From assembly GCF_030915405.1 (NCBI RefSeq), contig NZ_CP133262.1, positions 930,001 to 994,000 of the forward strand: a stretch of 64,000 nt of DNA. Reading direction: 5' to 3'. The notes beneath the pieces are model-generated. The model saw only the letters and a list, made by a program, of their open reading frames with translations, searched no databases and was not told where the DNA came from. Made by a program: the position numbers and the translations under genes. Shown here in pieces: positions 8,227-17,994 of this stretch (its first letter is position 1; each line of letters begins with the position of its first letter). Source of the stretch: Neobacillus nitrireducens. GTDB lineage: Bacteria; Bacillota; Bacilli; Bacillales; Cytobacillaceae.

Positions 8227-8268
8227 AAAAGAGTTATTTTGAATTTATATCAAAATAACTCTTTTTTT
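8227..8268 (+). terminator. Terminator after acyl carrier protein gene
   Basis: A 16-bp stem, AAAAGAGTTATTTTGA against its complement, is followed by a run of seven T. Confidence 0.92.
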
Positions 8269-8277
8269 ATAATGTTG

Positions 8278-8308
8278 AAAAGCCGCTCTCGCTTTGTGCG
8301 AGAACGGC
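8278..8308 (-). terminator. Terminator after htpG
   Basis: On the minus strand GCCGTTCTCGC and GCGAGAGCGGC pair around ACAAA and are followed by TTTTC, 18 nt after the htpG stop. Confidence 0.85.
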
Positions 8309-8325
8309 CAGTTCACCAAAAAAGT

Positions 8326-10206
8326 TTATACCATTATTTTACAAATATCATTAGTAAATTCAACTGGGTCTTGGATTGGTAATCCTTCAATTAATAGTGC
8401 TTGATTGTATAATAACTTGGTGTATAGATCCAATTTACCTTTGTCATTTTCAAAAGCCTCTTTTAGTGTTTGGAAGACCTCGTGATTATTATTGATTTCT
8501 AAAACCTTATCCGCTTTAACATTTTGGTTATTCGGCATCATCGCAAGAATTTTTTCCATTTCAATCGATATTTCGCCTTCAGTTGCCAAGCAAACCGGGT
8601 GGGATTTTAATCGTTTTGAAATCCTAACATCCTTTACTTTATCCGCTAAAATATTTTTCATAAAGTCAAAGAGTTCTTTGTTTTCCTTCTCATTTGCTTC
8701 GGATTCGTCTTTAGTGTCTTCTCCTTCGATTCCTAAATCTCCGCTTGAGATCGATTTGAATTCTTTTTCATTGTAGTTTATTAACATTTTAATCGCGAAC
8801 TCATCGATATCCTCGGTGAAATAAAGAATTTCGTAGCCTTTTTCAGAGACGAATTCTGCCTGAGGTAACTTTTCAATACGATCAATCGATTCACCAGAAG
8901 CGTAATAAATATATTTTTGATCTTCAGGCATTCTAGACACATATTCATCTAGGGTAACCAGTTTCTTCTCTTTAGATGAATAGAACATGATTAGATCTTG
9001 TAATAATTCTTTATTTGCCCCGAAGTCATTATATACTCCGTACTTTAACTGACGACCAAACGATTGATAAAATTCTTCATACTTTTCTCGTTCTTTCCTT
9101 TGAAGGCTCAGTAATTCGCTTTTGATGTTTTTGTTAATATTTTTCGCAATTAGCTTCAATTGACGATCATGCTGAAGCATTTCTCTTGAAATGTTAAGCG
9201 ATAAATCTTCAGAATCGACCATCCCTTTCACGAAACTGAAATGGTCCGGAAGTAGGTCTGCACATTTTTCCATAATCAGAACCCCATTGGAATAGAGTTC
9301 TAAGCCCTTTTCAAATTCTTTGGAATAGAAGTCAAACGGTGTTTTTTCAGGAATATAAAGAATCGCATTATAGCGAATCGAACCTTCGACACTGATATGG
9401 ATATGTTTGATTGGCTTATCAAAACCGTAGCGTTTTTCGCTATAGAAGTTCTCATAATCAGCATCAGTCAGTTCGCTCTTATTTTTTTTCCAAATTGGAA
9501 CCATGCTATTGATGATCTGTTCTTCTTGATAATCCTCGTATTCGGACTCACTGCCTTCTTTCAGTCTATTGCTAGTGACATCCATTTTGATTGGATAACG
9601 AATGAAATCCGAGTATTTCTTAATAATCGACCTCAAACGATATTCTTGTAAATATTCATCATAATTTTCATCTTCGGTATTCTCTTTAATTTTTAAAATA
9701 ACTTCTGTGCCAACTGAATCTTTTTCTACTGACTCAATCGTATACCCTTCAGCACCTGTCGATTCCCATTTAAAGGCCTCATCACTGCCTAATGGTTTAC
9801 TAATTACAGTTACGACGTCAGCTACCATGAATGCAGCATAAAAACCTACCCCGAACTGACCGATAATGTCATAGCCATCTTTAATTTCGTTTTCCTTTTT
9901 AAATGCTAGGGAACCACTTTTGGCAATCGTCCCGAGGTTATTTTCCAATTCTTCTTTCGTCATTCCGATTCCGGTATCAAGAATCCTTAATGATCTGTTT
10001 GCTTGGTCTGGGATCAATTTAATGAAATAGTTATCTTTGTTGAAACTTAAAGCATCGTCCGTTAACGCTTTGTAATAAATTTTATCAATCGCATCGCTGG
10101 CATTCGAAAGTAACTCCCTTAAAAATACCTCTTTGTGTGTATAAATGGAGTTAATCATCATTTCTAGCAATCGTTTAGATTCTGCTTTAAACTGTTTCTT
10201 CGACAT
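8326..10206 (-). CDS. htpG: Molecular chaperone HtpG (Hsp90)
   Basis: The 626-residue bacterial Hsp90. The N-terminal ATPase (about residues 1-215) shows [25 protein letters not shown] and [15 protein letters not shown], the Bergerat-fold motifs that bind ATP. The middle domain carries the catalytic Arg in [11 protein letters not shown], and the C-terminal third is the dimerisation domain. It is monocistronic, with its own promoter and terminator. A perfect CIRCE operator overlaps the start of transcription, implying HrcA repression; in B. subtilis htpG is not in the HrcA regulon. Confidence 0.97.
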   Translation of the reverse strand: MSKKQFKAESKRLLEMMINSIYTHKEVFLRELLSNASDAIDKIYYKALTDDALSFNKDNYFIKLIPDQANRSLRILDTGIGMTKEELENNLGTIAKSGSLAFKKENEIKDGYDIIGQFGVGFYAAFMVADVVTVISKPLGSDEAFKWESTGAEGYTIESVEKDSVGTEVILKIKENTEDENYDEYLQEYRLRSIIKKYSDFIRYPIKMDVTSNRLKEGSESEYEDYQEEQIINSMVPIWKKNKSELTDADYENFYSEKRYGFDKPIKHIHISVEGSIRYNAILYIPEKTPFDFYSKEFEKGLELYSNGVLIMEKCADLLPDHFSFVKGMVDSEDLSLNISREMLQHDRQLKLIAKNINKNIKSELLSLQRKEREKYEEFYQSFGRQLKYGVYNDFGANKELLQDLIMFYSSKEKKLVTLDEYVSRMPEDQKYIYYASGESIDRIEKLPQAEFVSEKGYEILYFTEDIDEFAIKMLINYNEKEFKSISSGDLGIEGEDTKDESEANEKENKELFDFMKNILADKVKDVRISKRLKSHPVCLATEGEISIEMEKILAMMPNNQNVKADKVLEINNNHEVFQTLKEAFENDKGKLDLYTKLLYNQALLIEGLPIQDPVEFTNDICKIMV

Positions 10207-10276
10207 GAAAAATCCCCTTTCTATCTTTATTATGTAAAAGCTGATTTAGACTATCTAAAAAGTAAATCAGCATTTC

Positions 10277-10303
10277 TTAGCACTCTAACCACAAGAGTGC
10301 TAA
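10277..10303. promoter_or_regulatory. CIRCE element (HrcA operator) upstream of htpG
   Basis: TTAGCACTC, nine bases, then GAGTGCTAA: an exact match to the CIRCE consensus, with both 9-bp arms intact. It lies 70-97 bases before the htpG start codon and just downstream of a sigmaA-like promoter, where HrcA binding would block transcription. Confidence 0.95.
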
Positions 10304-10315
10304 TCCATATATTTA

Positions 10316-10343
10316 AATATCATATTCTTAGTCATCCTGTCAA
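10316..10343 (-). promoter_or_regulatory. SigmaA promoter of htpG
   Basis: The minus strand has TTGACA (10343-10338), a 16-bp spacer and GATATT (10321-10316). The CIRCE element begins 12 bases further on. Confidence 0.65.
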
Positions 10344-10495
10344 TACGTAAACAGATTTTTGCCCCTGAAACAATCGTTGGAAAAATAAAAATCATACCGC
10401 TTTTCTAGGGTTCGTATCAATTTCTCACACAACTGTCATATTCGTAACAATATTGACATATACTTTATCAATCGCATAGGAAGGAGGGTGAACCA

Positions 10496-10681
10496 ATGGA
10501 TAATCGAATTTTCTTATTTCTTGCCACGATATTATCTGGTTTTGCACTTATTAGAGTTCCTTTAGCTGATTCATTTCTTGATAGCATTTCCCCCGTCACA
10601 GATATTATTGGCATACTAACTATCCTCATCTTCTCACTCGTGTTAATTTATAAAGGCGTAAAAAGCTTGTTCACTAAGTAA
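10496..10681 (+). CDS. Small membrane protein of unknown function (61 aa)
   Basis: Two hydrophobic segments (roughly residues 5-21 and 33-54) joined by a loop with acidic residues, and a basic end KGVKSLFTK. The start codon follows GGAGGGTG at good spacing. A terminator lies 10 bases after the stop, so it is transcribed alone. I do not recognise a family. The clean ribosome-binding site, start, stop and terminator make it a probable real gene. Confidence 0.65.
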   Translation: MDNRIFLFLATILSGFALIRVPLADSFLDSISPVTDIIGILTILIFSLVLIYKGVKSLFTK

Positions 10682-10687
10682 ATATAA

Positions 10688-10722
10688 TGAAGAAAAGCAC
10701 TCTTTTAGAGTGCTTTTCTTCA
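10688..10722. terminator. Bidirectional terminator
   Basis: The 12-bp arms AGAAAAGCACTC and GAGTGCTTTTCT lie between two convergent genes, with T-runs on both strands. It serves the small membrane protein gene and the GtrA operon. Confidence 0.88.
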
Positions 10723-11130
10723 TTAGGACCCCTTTTTTGAAAACACAAACAGCTTTTGCCCAAAATAGTTTAACAACGTGTATAAACAGGTACTTATCAG
10801 GACGGAGATATCGGTTTTAACTACTAGGCTGAAGAACTCATTATTCTTTAGAATCCATTCAACAAAACTTCTTCCCATTTCATAAGAAATGAAATAGCAG
10901 CCTAAGATAACAACAATAAAGCGGAAACCACTCTTTGAAACTGAATTTTTACTTTTAAATGTAAAATTTCTATTTAAAATGAAACTGACACAGGCCCCTA
11001 TCGAATTGCCTAAGAAGGTAGCTACCCAATAGGATTGTCCAAGGGCATGTATAAGGAGATACATGATCGATAACCCAACGCCAGTATTCACAACTCCTAC
11101 CATTATAAAGCGAACGAATGAATATTTCAT
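10723..11130 (-). CDS. GtrA-family membrane protein
   Basis: A 135-residue protein with four membrane segments. FIMVGVVNTGVGLSIMYLLI and FILNRNFTFKS are the standard GtrA marks. GtrA proteins are thought to flip undecaprenyl-phosphate-linked sugars across the membrane, working with a GT2 glycosyltransferase. The gene follows such a glycosyltransferase by nine bases in the same operon, which supports the role. Confidence 0.88.
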   Translation of the reverse strand: MKYSFVRFIMVGVVNTGVGLSIMYLLIHALGQSYWVATFLGNSIGACVSFILNRNFTFKSKNSVSKSGFRFIVVILGCYFISYEMGRSFVEWILKNNEFFSLVVKTDISVLISTCLYTLLNYFGQKLFVFSKKGS

Positions 11131-11139
11131 AACCGACTC

Positions 11140-12141
11140 CTAATTTATCACTGCTTCACTCTGTTGTTTTTCTCTTATTATATTTGTGTACAAATCTTTT
11201 TCAACGGCATATCTTGGCCGTCTTTTAACCTCATGATAGATTTTACCGATATACTCTCCAATTATACCGATACCCAACATTTGTAACCCCCCAACAAACC
11301 AAATGGAAATAATTAGAGAAGTCCATCCGGATTCGGTGTGACCTAATAATTCTTGGGTTATCGCATAGCCCCCTGCAATGGCACTTATTAACACAGCCAA
11401 AAATCCAATAAATGTGACAAATCGAATGGGGGCGACACTAAAGGATGTCATTCCATCAAATGCGAAAGCAAGCATTTTCTTAAGTGGGTATTTGGACTCT
11501 CCAGCAAACCTCTCTTTTCTGTCATAGTAGACCTTTGTAGATTTAAAACCTACAAGTGATACAAGCCCACGAAGAAATAAATTAGTTTCTTTATATTTTA
11601 ATAGCTCATCTAAAGCACGTTTACTCATCAGGCGAAAATCTGCATGGTTTGGGACAAGTTTAATCCCGATTCTTTCCATTATGCGATAAAATCCTAAAGC
11701 AGTTGTCCGTTTAAAATACGTATCCGTCTCTCGGCTATCCCTAACACCCAATACAATATCCTGTCCTTCCCAAAACTTTTCAATAAATTGATGGATAACC
11801 GTTATGTCATCCTGCAAATCTGCATCGATTGAAATGACACAATCCGAATGTTTAGCGGCTGTCTCTAATCCGGCAAGGAGTGCATTTTGATGACCAACAT
11901 TTCTAGCAAGCTTCAATCCTCTAATATTTGGATTTCTTTCATTCTCCACTTCAATTAATTCCCAGGTCCGATCCCTACTGCCATCGTCAACAAAGAGAAT
12001 CATGCTGTCTATTGAAATCATCGAATCCTCGATTAATTCAAGTAAAACAGAAGATAATTGTGCCGACGTTTCAGCTAATACTTCCTCTTCATTAAAACAA
12101 GGGACCACAATCGTTAACACTGGTTTATTCAAATGGAACAC
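11140..12141 (-). CDS. Family 2 glycosyltransferase, DPM1/YkoT-like, with two C-terminal membrane helices
   Basis: A cytoplasmic GT-A domain (about residues 1-230) starts VLTIVVPCFNEEEVL and holds DDGSRDRTWELIE and the nucleotide-sugar/metal motif SIDADLQDD. Two membrane helices follow (about 230-250 and 270-295). This architecture, next to GtrA and a large polytopic protein, fits a polyprenyl-phosphate sugar synthase that starts modification of a cell-surface polymer. The B. subtilis pair YkoT/YkoS has the same neighbour types. Donor and acceptor are unknown. Confidence 0.85.
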   Translation of the reverse strand: MFHLNKPVLTIVVPCFNEEEVLAETSAQLSSVLLELIEDSMISIDSMILFVDDGSRDRTWELIEVENERNPNIRGLKLARNVGHQNALLAGLETAAKHSDCVISIDADLQDDITVIHQFIEKFWEGQDIVLGVRDSRETDTYFKRTTALGFYRIMERIGIKLVPNHADFRLMSKRALDELLKYKETNLFLRGLVSLVGFKSTKVYYDRKERFAGESKYPLKKMLAFAFDGMTSFSVAPIRFVTFIGFLAVLISAIAGGYAITQELLGHTESGWTSLIISIWFVGGLQMLGIGIIGEYIGKIYHEVKRRPRYAVEKDLYTNIIREKQQSEAVIN

Positions 12142-12153
12142 TCCTTTCCAACC

Positions 12154-13842
12154 TTATTTGACTTGGTAAAGGTAAATTTTCCAAGCAGAATCTCTTTGCT
12201 CAAAGGCTTTTTTGAATACAAGCCCATTTTCATCTGCATTTAAGATCGGGACCGCTGAGAAGATATATTCTCCGCCCATCTTTTTAAGTACATTTGTATT
12301 AATTTCTAAATGGTCAAGCTTTACCTTTGAATCTTTTTTGAACTCATAATTTTTCCCTAACTTTGCGACAAAAAGATAACATCTGCCGCCCCAATCATCG
12401 AAGTATTCCTTCAATGCAGGACTTTTATCTAATTCTTTCGAAATGATTTTCCGGAACTCTTTTTTATAAGCTAAGGGATAGAAATTATTATACGTATCAA
12501 GTGTATAAAAACCATTGTATTGAGCAATTGCCGGGTGGAGTCCGATACTTACCACCCTGTAACTACTTTGGGGTTTACCGATATATTTTTTAATTTCATG
12601 AAATTGACTTGTCGCATAGAATTGCTTTACAGAAGGCTTTCCAGCTACTCTGTAGACAATTTCATCATTTGCTGCAAACAAGACTAAAATTTGAAGAATG
12701 AGACATATTTTAACAAACTTCCGCCAGTTCTTTCCTAACTTCCAAAGTAAATACGAACCAACTGCAAAGATGAGATAAATGATTAACGGTCTCAGGAAAT
12801 GAAATCTTGCAAAGTTGAATGTATTTAGGAGAGAAACACGCTCCTTTAGCGGCTCCCAGCCTTTATAAAACCAAAAAGCATACCAAACTGATAAAACGAT
12901 ATTAAACATGAAAAGATAAAGGTAGCGATTTTCTAACCAGTCTCTCTTTTTATTTTTCAACATACATAAAACCAGAAAAGAAAGTGGGACAATGATAAAG
13001 CTGTGAAGTGTTAATACATGTGTATGTCCCCAAAAATAGTTTTTAAAAACTAACCGGATGGTGTGCCAAAAGCTAAGTTTTGAACTAACAAATTCATTTC
13101 TGCTGGTCGGTGCATCAGGAAATACTAACGAGTAAACTAGACGATACTCAATCAGTAAATAAATAACCGTCATTAGTGCGATACTGAAAAAGAAGCACCA
13201 ATTGCTTTTTCTTTTCACAAGAAAATCTCTTAGCCACAATATCCCCATGAAACATAAAAAAAAGAAAAATCCTAACACAAAACTTGAATAGAACGGTAAC
13301 AATATAAGAGTGAGCCACTCTTTCCAGGTATGACTACCCTCTCTTATATTCAAAAAAGCCCATAAGGCGAGTGGCATTCCCAGCGTACTAAGCATACCCG
13401 ACGGCCAAAAAGGGGTCAGGGCAAAAGCCACCGATACCCATACACGGATCAGGTACGCTTCTTCATCCCTTACAAAATGTTTCTTTAGGAGAATATACAT
13501 ACCTAGAAAGGCAAACACTCTTGTAATTGCTTGACTAACAGAATAAGCGAACATGGATGGAAACAAGTTATGTAACCACTCGATCCCGCTGAACTCAGTT
13601 CCAAAAGCATTTCGCGGCAGACCATTAATAATTTGCGGGAGTGTACTGTTAATCCCGCCAAATAATTGCCCGCTATTTTTCAACACTTTGTACCAGGCAA
13701 TGTTAGAATCTAAATTATCATGAACCCTTATATGGGCGTTTTCCCCTAAAATAAACAAGGGTGAAACGTATACGATCAATAGAAGTGTTGCAATGTATAA
13801 ATTCTTTTTCTCTAGATTAGCGTTCTTCCAAAAATTAAACAT
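12154..13842 (-). CDS. Large polytopic membrane protein, YkoS-like
   Basis: A 562-residue protein with about ten membrane segments in the first 400 residues and a soluble C-terminal region. The first loop, ENAHIRVHDNLDSNIAWYK, has the Asp-rich look of GT-C fold glycosyltransferases just after helix 1. It resembles B. subtilis YkoS, partner of the glycosyltransferase YkoT, and sits directly upstream of a YkoT-like gene and GtrA. A role in transferring a lipid-linked sugar outside the membrane is plausible but inferred. Confidence 0.7.
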   Translation of the reverse strand: MFNFWKNANLEKKNLYIATLLLIVYVSPLFILGENAHIRVHDNLDSNIAWYKVLKNSGQLFGGINSTLPQIINGLPRNAFGTEFSGIEWLHNLFPSMFAYSVSQAITRVFAFLGMYILLKKHFVRDEEAYLIRVWVSVAFALTPFWPSGMLSTLGMPLALWAFLNIREGSHTWKEWLTLILLPFYSSFVLGFFFFLCFMGILWLRDFLVKRKSNWCFFFSIALMTVIYLLIEYRLVYSLVFPDAPTSRNEFVSSKLSFWHTIRLVFKNYFWGHTHVLTLHSFIIVPLSFLVLCMLKNKKRDWLENRYLYLFMFNIVLSVWYAFWFYKGWEPLKERVSLLNTFNFARFHFLRPLIIYLIFAVGSYLLWKLGKNWRKFVKICLILQILVLFAANDEIVYRVAGKPSVKQFYATSQFHEIKKYIGKPQSSYRVVSIGLHPAIAQYNGFYTLDTYNNFYPLAYKKEFRKIISKELDKSPALKEYFDDWGGRCYLFVAKLGKNYEFKKDSKVKLDHLEINTNVLKKMGGEYIFSAVPILNADENGLVFKKAFEQRDSAWKIYLYQVK

Positions 13843-13985
13843 TTTTTCACCGCATTATATAAATTTCTTCGTAAACTACTTTCAAATCCGTTTCAATTTA
13901 TTGAGTACAGGGATAGTATAGTGTGACAACCTAAAAATCGTATGAATGAAACATTAAAAATTAGTTAAAAAATTGTTTCAACAGC

Positions 13986-14020
13986 AAAAAAAAATCGTGA
14001 ATTCTAATAAGAATTCACGA
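13986..14020 (-). terminator. Terminator overlapping the stop of the 87-aa protein gene
   Basis: On the minus strand CGTGAATTC and GAATTCACG pair around TTATTA, followed by nine T. The TGA stop lies inside the stem. Confidence 0.88.
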
Positions 14021-14278
14021 TAACGCGTACTTAATGCCGGCAAGCTTAATATTATTTTTATCGTGTGACCCACAAGGTGTAACCACATAAGTCATTTCAC
14101 AGCTTGGACAGTTCATAATAACTGTTTCTAATGTAAAGGTCTCTCCGCATTCACAACGAATCTCGTGTGCAACTGTTGGAGCAATATGATCTTTCCCTTT
14201 ACTTTTCACATGATCAACCAGTTCTTTCCCATCTTTTAAATCCGGATGACAACCGCAGCTCACTAAATACCCCTCCAA
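14015..14278 (-). CDS. Small cysteine-rich, zinc-ribbon-like protein (87 aa)
   Basis: Eight cysteines, several arranged as metal-binding pairs: CGC near the N-terminus, CEC around residue 43 and CPSC around residue 57, plus a CGSHD near the end. Such spacing suggests a small zinc-binding protein. It stands alone between the YkoS-like operon and an amino acid permease. The start follows GGAGGGG. I do not recognise a named family. Confidence 0.7.
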   Translation of the reverse strand: MEGYLVSCGCHPDLKDGKELVDHVKSKGKDHIAPTVAHEIRCECGETFTLETVIMNCPSCEMTYVVTPCGSHDKNNIKLAGIKYALS

Positions 14279-14356
14279 GAATATATCATTTAAATAAAGA
14301 ATAGCATAAAAACGTATTCATCCATGTCTCTAAAAGTAAACATATTATGAACGAAA

Positions 14357-14397
14357 CAAAAAAAGAAAAGGCGATGCTTCTCTAATAGAAGCATCGC
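14357..14397 (-). terminator. Terminator after amino acid permease
   Basis: The arms GCGATGCTTCT and AGAAGCATCGC are followed on the minus strand by CTTTTCTTTTTTTG. It ends about 18 bases after the stop. Confidence 0.88.
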
Positions 14398-14414
14398 ATC
14401 CCAGACATTACTTA

Positions 14415-15935
14415 TCATCCATCATAACGCTCTCTTTTTCTCTCTTCTTCTTCAAACATTTCGTCATTGTCCTTGATTGGATTGCGTTGGAGTATATCCT
14501 GTGATTCGTTTGACGGGTGACTTTTGTTCAATTCCTCTGCGAATTCAGTCAAAAAACTTGGTTGATGTTTCATGATAGGGTTCCCTTTTCTTGTCGTATT
14601 CTGCACTTTGCTCCTCGAGGTTAATCTCATCACATAATAAATCAACGAATACACCACTACCATAACAATCCCTGCTACCAGCCCTACTCCCTGGCCGGGA
14701 ATAAACGGCATACACATGAGGACAATAATCATGCTGATTAAAGCAGTCCAAGAAGTGTACGGATACCCGCGCATTTGACATACACCCTCGGGAGGACAGC
14801 CGTTTCTTTTGCGGAAGCGAATATGACTCGCCATAATCACGGTGTATGTAAAGATCAAAGCGAAGCCGCCCGTCGTGATAAGCACCAAATACACTCTAGG
14901 AAACAAGAGGCCAAAGCCGAGTCCAACAAGCATTGCAAATCCAGAAAATAGGATTCCGCGATACGGTACGTCCGTTTTATCCCTTAGCACATTTGGCGCA
15001 TGTCCTTCGTCACTAAGCGACCTAATCATTCTCCCAAGCCCAAATATACAAGCCAGCATAGCAGATAGGATGGCAGATATTAACACAATATTTATTGCTT
15101 TCCCTGCCCAGCCAATCCCCCATCTTTCCAAGGAGGCCACCATCGGACTTACGTTTTCGTTAAGAGTTGCTGTAGGAATTAGGGGTAAAAGAACAGCAGC
15201 ATAAAGGATGTATAAACCAACAAGTGAAAACACGGTATACCGAATCGCTTTAGGAATCGTATCTCGTGGATTCTCAGCCTCTGTTGCCGCAAGTCCAATG
15301 ATTTCAAAACCTGCATAAGCAAAAATCACCAGCAGCATACTTCCTGCGATCCCCTTTATCCCACCAGGCATGATCGGCTCAGTTTTTAACTCACCCGCAC
15401 CGATGGGCGGATTTCCCGGAAACAGACCGAGAATTAATACAATGGCCGTGATGATGAAAAAAATAATCGCGAATATTTTTATTGCTGATAAGCCGCTTGC
15501 CAGCTTGCCAATTTTATCAGCACCTAGTAGGTTAAGGAGTGTAACACCGATAATAATCGCACTTCCCAATAACCCAATGGATACATTCGGAAACCACTCA
15601 CGGATTAGAATGGAGATAGCTGTCGCTTCACTTGACATGGATAAAACGGTTCCTGTCCAATAAAGCCAACCCACAACAAACCCCGTTCCCTCGCCAAGTT
15701 CTCGAGCCGCAAAAGTACTAAAGGATCCTGTGGTTGGATTGCCGACGGTCATTTCAGATAAGGCATATAGAATTAAATATACTAATCCACCTGCTAAAAT
15801 GTAGGATATTAAAATTGATGGCCCTGCGGCATGGATTGCGACGGATGAACCTAGAAAAAAGGACCCTCCAATTACACTTCCTAAAGCCATCATGGTTAAC
15901 TGCCAGGCGGAAAGCCCTTTGCGTGTTTTCTCCAT
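14415..15935 (-). CDS. APC-superfamily amino acid permease
   Basis: A 506-residue transporter with 12 predicted membrane segments. The N-terminus shows LSAWQLTMMALGSVIGGSFFLGSS, the unwound first helix that binds the substrate amino group in APC proteins. Helix 6 region YAGFEIIGLAATEAENPRDTIPKAI is the second conserved block. It resembles the amino acid transporter (AAT) branch that imports amino acids with protons. The C-terminal tail of about 60 residues is hydrophilic and acidic. Substrate is not deducible. It is monocistronic. Confidence 0.88.
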   Translation of the reverse strand: MEKTRKGLSAWQLTMMALGSVIGGSFFLGSSVAIHAAGPSILISYILAGGLVYLILYALSEMTVGNPTTGSFSTFAARELGEGTGFVVGWLYWTGTVLSMSSEATAISILIREWFPNVSIGLLGSAIIIGVTLLNLLGADKIGKLASGLSAIKIFAIIFFIITAIVLILGLFPGNPPIGAGELKTEPIMPGGIKGIAGSMLLVIFAYAGFEIIGLAATEAENPRDTIPKAIRYTVFSLVGLYILYAAVLLPLIPTATLNENVSPMVASLERWGIGWAGKAINIVLISAILSAMLACIFGLGRMIRSLSDEGHAPNVLRDKTDVPYRGILFSGFAMLVGLGFGLLFPRVYLVLITTGGFALIFTYTVIMASHIRFRKRNGCPPEGVCQMRGYPYTSWTALISMIIVLMCMPFIPGQGVGLVAGIVMVVVYSLIYYVMRLTSRSKVQNTTRKGNPIMKHQPSFLTEFAEELNKSHPSNESQDILQRNPIKDNDEMFEEEERKRERYDG

Positions 15936-16134
15936 TTATTTAGTTCTCCCATATCAGTTATTTTGTAAAATGACATTAATCGTATTATTTACTCGTCACA
16001 TTAAAATGATTCTGACAAGAACACAAGTACTCACCTACATTGGGTGATATTATTTTTTTAAAACACTAAAGCATGCTATTCTGTACTTAACTATTCAGTA
16101 ATATTGGATGATCAGAAAATCAGGGGGAGTATTA

Positions 16135-17043
16135 TTGAAGACCTATACGAATTTAGATAATGTCACAAGCTACAAAACGTTTAAGGATATGAAGAAATGG
16201 CAGAAGGAACGCAGGAAGAAAGTGAAAGATTTAACCGTAAACATTGAACAGTGTCCTTCTAAAAAGGTTCTAGAACTAAATGAAAACAGAAGTAAGACTT
16301 CCTATACATGGGTGGGTCATTCCACCTTTTTCATTCAAATGAATGGGATCAATATCCTAACTGACCCAGTTTGGGCCAAGCGGATGGGACTAGAAAAAAG
16401 GTTAACAGAACCGGGTCTCCCGTTAGCAGAATTGCCCGAGATTGATGTGGTTGTGATTTCGCACGGCCATTACGATCACTTGGATTTCCCAACTCTTAAA
16501 AAATTACCAGGGAATCCGCAATTCTTTGTTCCCGCTGGTTTGAAGTCTCTTTTTAACAAAAAAGGTTATCAAAAGGTAGTCGAAATGAATTGGTGGGAAA
16601 GTACTGAACACAGCGGAATTAGCTTTCACTTTGTCCCTGCACAGCATTGGACAAGAAGGTCGCTGAAGGATATAAATACCTCACATTGGGGTGGCTGGAT
16701 CTTTCAAACTCTTGAAGAAACATTGTATTTTGTCGGGGATACCGGCTATTTTAGCGGCTTTAAACAAATTGCCGAACGTTTCACGATTGATACAGTGTTT
16801 ATGCCCATTGGCGCCTTTGAGCCAGAATGGTTTATGGCACCGGCCCATATTTCACCAGAAGACAGTGTGAAAGCCTTCAGTGAATTAAAAGCAAGATATT
16901 TTGTTCCGATGCATTATGGCACCTACCGATTAGCTGATGATACAGGACCAGAAGCGTTGGAACGATTAATCCAAGAATGGGGAAAGCAGCAAATACCTAA
17001 GGAACAATTAAAAGTACTGCTACTTGGAGAAACGGTATTTTAG
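16135..17043 (+). CDS. MBL-fold metal-dependent hydrolase (NAPE-PLD-like)
   Basis: Metallo-beta-lactamase fold with two metal sites: VVISHGHYDHLD (HxHxDH), a His in PAQHWTRRS, the bridging Asp in FVGDTGY, and HYGTYRL near the C-terminus. The N-terminal TYTWVGHSTFFIQMNGINILTD-type strand and the WMAPAHISPED loop are typical of the branch related to N-acylphosphatidylethanolamine phospholipase D and UlaG. TTG at 16135 is the likely start because GGGGGAG lies five bases before it; the in-frame ATG at 16108 has no such site. Substrate unknown. Confidence 0.82.
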   Translation: MKTYTNLDNVTSYKTFKDMKKWQKERRKKVKDLTVNIEQCPSKKVLELNENRSKTSYTWVGHSTFFIQMNGINILTDPVWAKRMGLEKRLTEPGLPLAELPEIDVVVISHGHYDHLDFPTLKKLPGNPQFFVPAGLKSLFNKKGYQKVVEMNWWESTEHSGISFHFVPAQHWTRRSLKDINTSHWGGWIFQTLEETLYFVGDTGYFSGFKQIAERFTIDTVFMPIGAFEPEWFMAPAHISPEDSVKAFSELKARYFVPMHYGTYRLADDTGPEALERLIQEWGKQQIPKEQLKVLLLGETVF

Positions 17044-17144
17044 TCCCCCTGCATCCATTCAAAATTTACCTGTTCGTTTCTTCGAATACATTCTCTTAAA
17101 AAGGTGACGATATGTTTGTAAGACTTTTTAAGGGAGTGACTATA

Positions 17145-17843
17145 TTGGTGAAAAAAAGCTGGATGACCTTTGTTTTAGCAACAAGCCTTTTTGGATTAAC
17201 CGGCTGTGCAAATACTAATAACGATGTAGCCAATGACAATAATGCAGGCAATATGGGTGTCAACAATGTTAGAAACAATGCCTTAAATGATGTGAATGTC
17301 AGGAATGTTTCTAACCAAAATTTACGTGTTTCCGCTCGTGCCGTTCAGAACGTGGAAAATTTAAAAGAGGTCGATCGTGCAAATGTCATCATTCGCAATA
17401 ATGATGCTTATGTGGCCGTCCGATTAGAGGGTACTCAAAATGGGACGCGCGCCGGTGGCAGTACAACAGGTACGGGTCCAAATATGCATGCCACATACGG
17501 GAATGGCTATAATTCCGGCACCACTGGGGCCAATGGCTCTACTAACCTGAATGCTAATACGGGTAATCGCTACAACGATAACATTACTGGAACCACTGGA
17601 ACAAGTTTGAATGGACGTGTTAAACGTGCCACTGATCTTAATGGACGCGGCACCACTTCACTGGACCGAAAAATCAAAAATCAAGTTCGTGCTGCTGATC
17701 GCAGTATTGACAATGTATATATTTCTTACGATACCGATACGTTCGGTCGAATGACCAACTATACCAATGATATTCGTACTGGAACAAACCGAGATGGTCT
17801 ATGGAACGATTTTACGAATTCTGTAAATAGGATGTTTAGATAA
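17145..17843 (+). CDS. YhcN/YlaJ-type sporulation lipoprotein
   Basis: The first 21 residues form a lipoprotein signal with the lipobox LTGC, so the mature protein would be anchored by lipid outside the membrane. A region very rich in Asn, Thr and Gly follows (about residues 105-160), and the end, TNDIRTGTNRDGLWNDF, matches the YhcN/YlaJ family linked to spores. The start is TTG at 17145 (GTG at 17148 also possible), eight bases after GGGAG. A strong terminator follows. Role in germination or the spore cortex is inferred from the family. Confidence 0.78.
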   Translation: MVKKSWMTFVLATSLFGLTGCANTNNDVANDNNAGNMGVNNVRNNALNDVNVRNVSNQNLRVSARAVQNVENLKEVDRANVIIRNNDAYVAVRLEGTQNGTRAGGSTTGTGPNMHATYGNGYNSGTTGANGSTNLNANTGNRYNDNITGTTGTSLNGRVKRATDLNGRGTTSLDRKIKNQVRAADRSIDNVYISYDTDTFGRMTNYTNDIRTGTNRDGLWNDFTNSVNRMFR

Positions 17844-17850
17844 GAAAGCA

Positions 17851-17880
17851 GCTGCCGGAAAATTTTCCGGCAGCCTTTTT
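17851..17880 (+). terminator. Terminator after the lipoprotein gene
   Basis: A 12-bp perfect stem, GCTGCCGGAAAA against TTTTCCGGCAGC, then CTTTTT. Confidence 0.92.
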
Positions 17881-17994
17881 AGATATAGACCTCTTCTCTC
17901 TTCTCTCTTCACTCTAATAGTCTGGAAATCACTACCTACTTATTTCACTCCCTGAATATTTTTGTTATAATTGAATATTCAAGGAGTGGATAAT

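Noticed and set aside
14545-14781. A 78-codon leftward frame inside the amino acid permease
   Set aside because: Out-of-frame shadow within the permease's C-terminal part.
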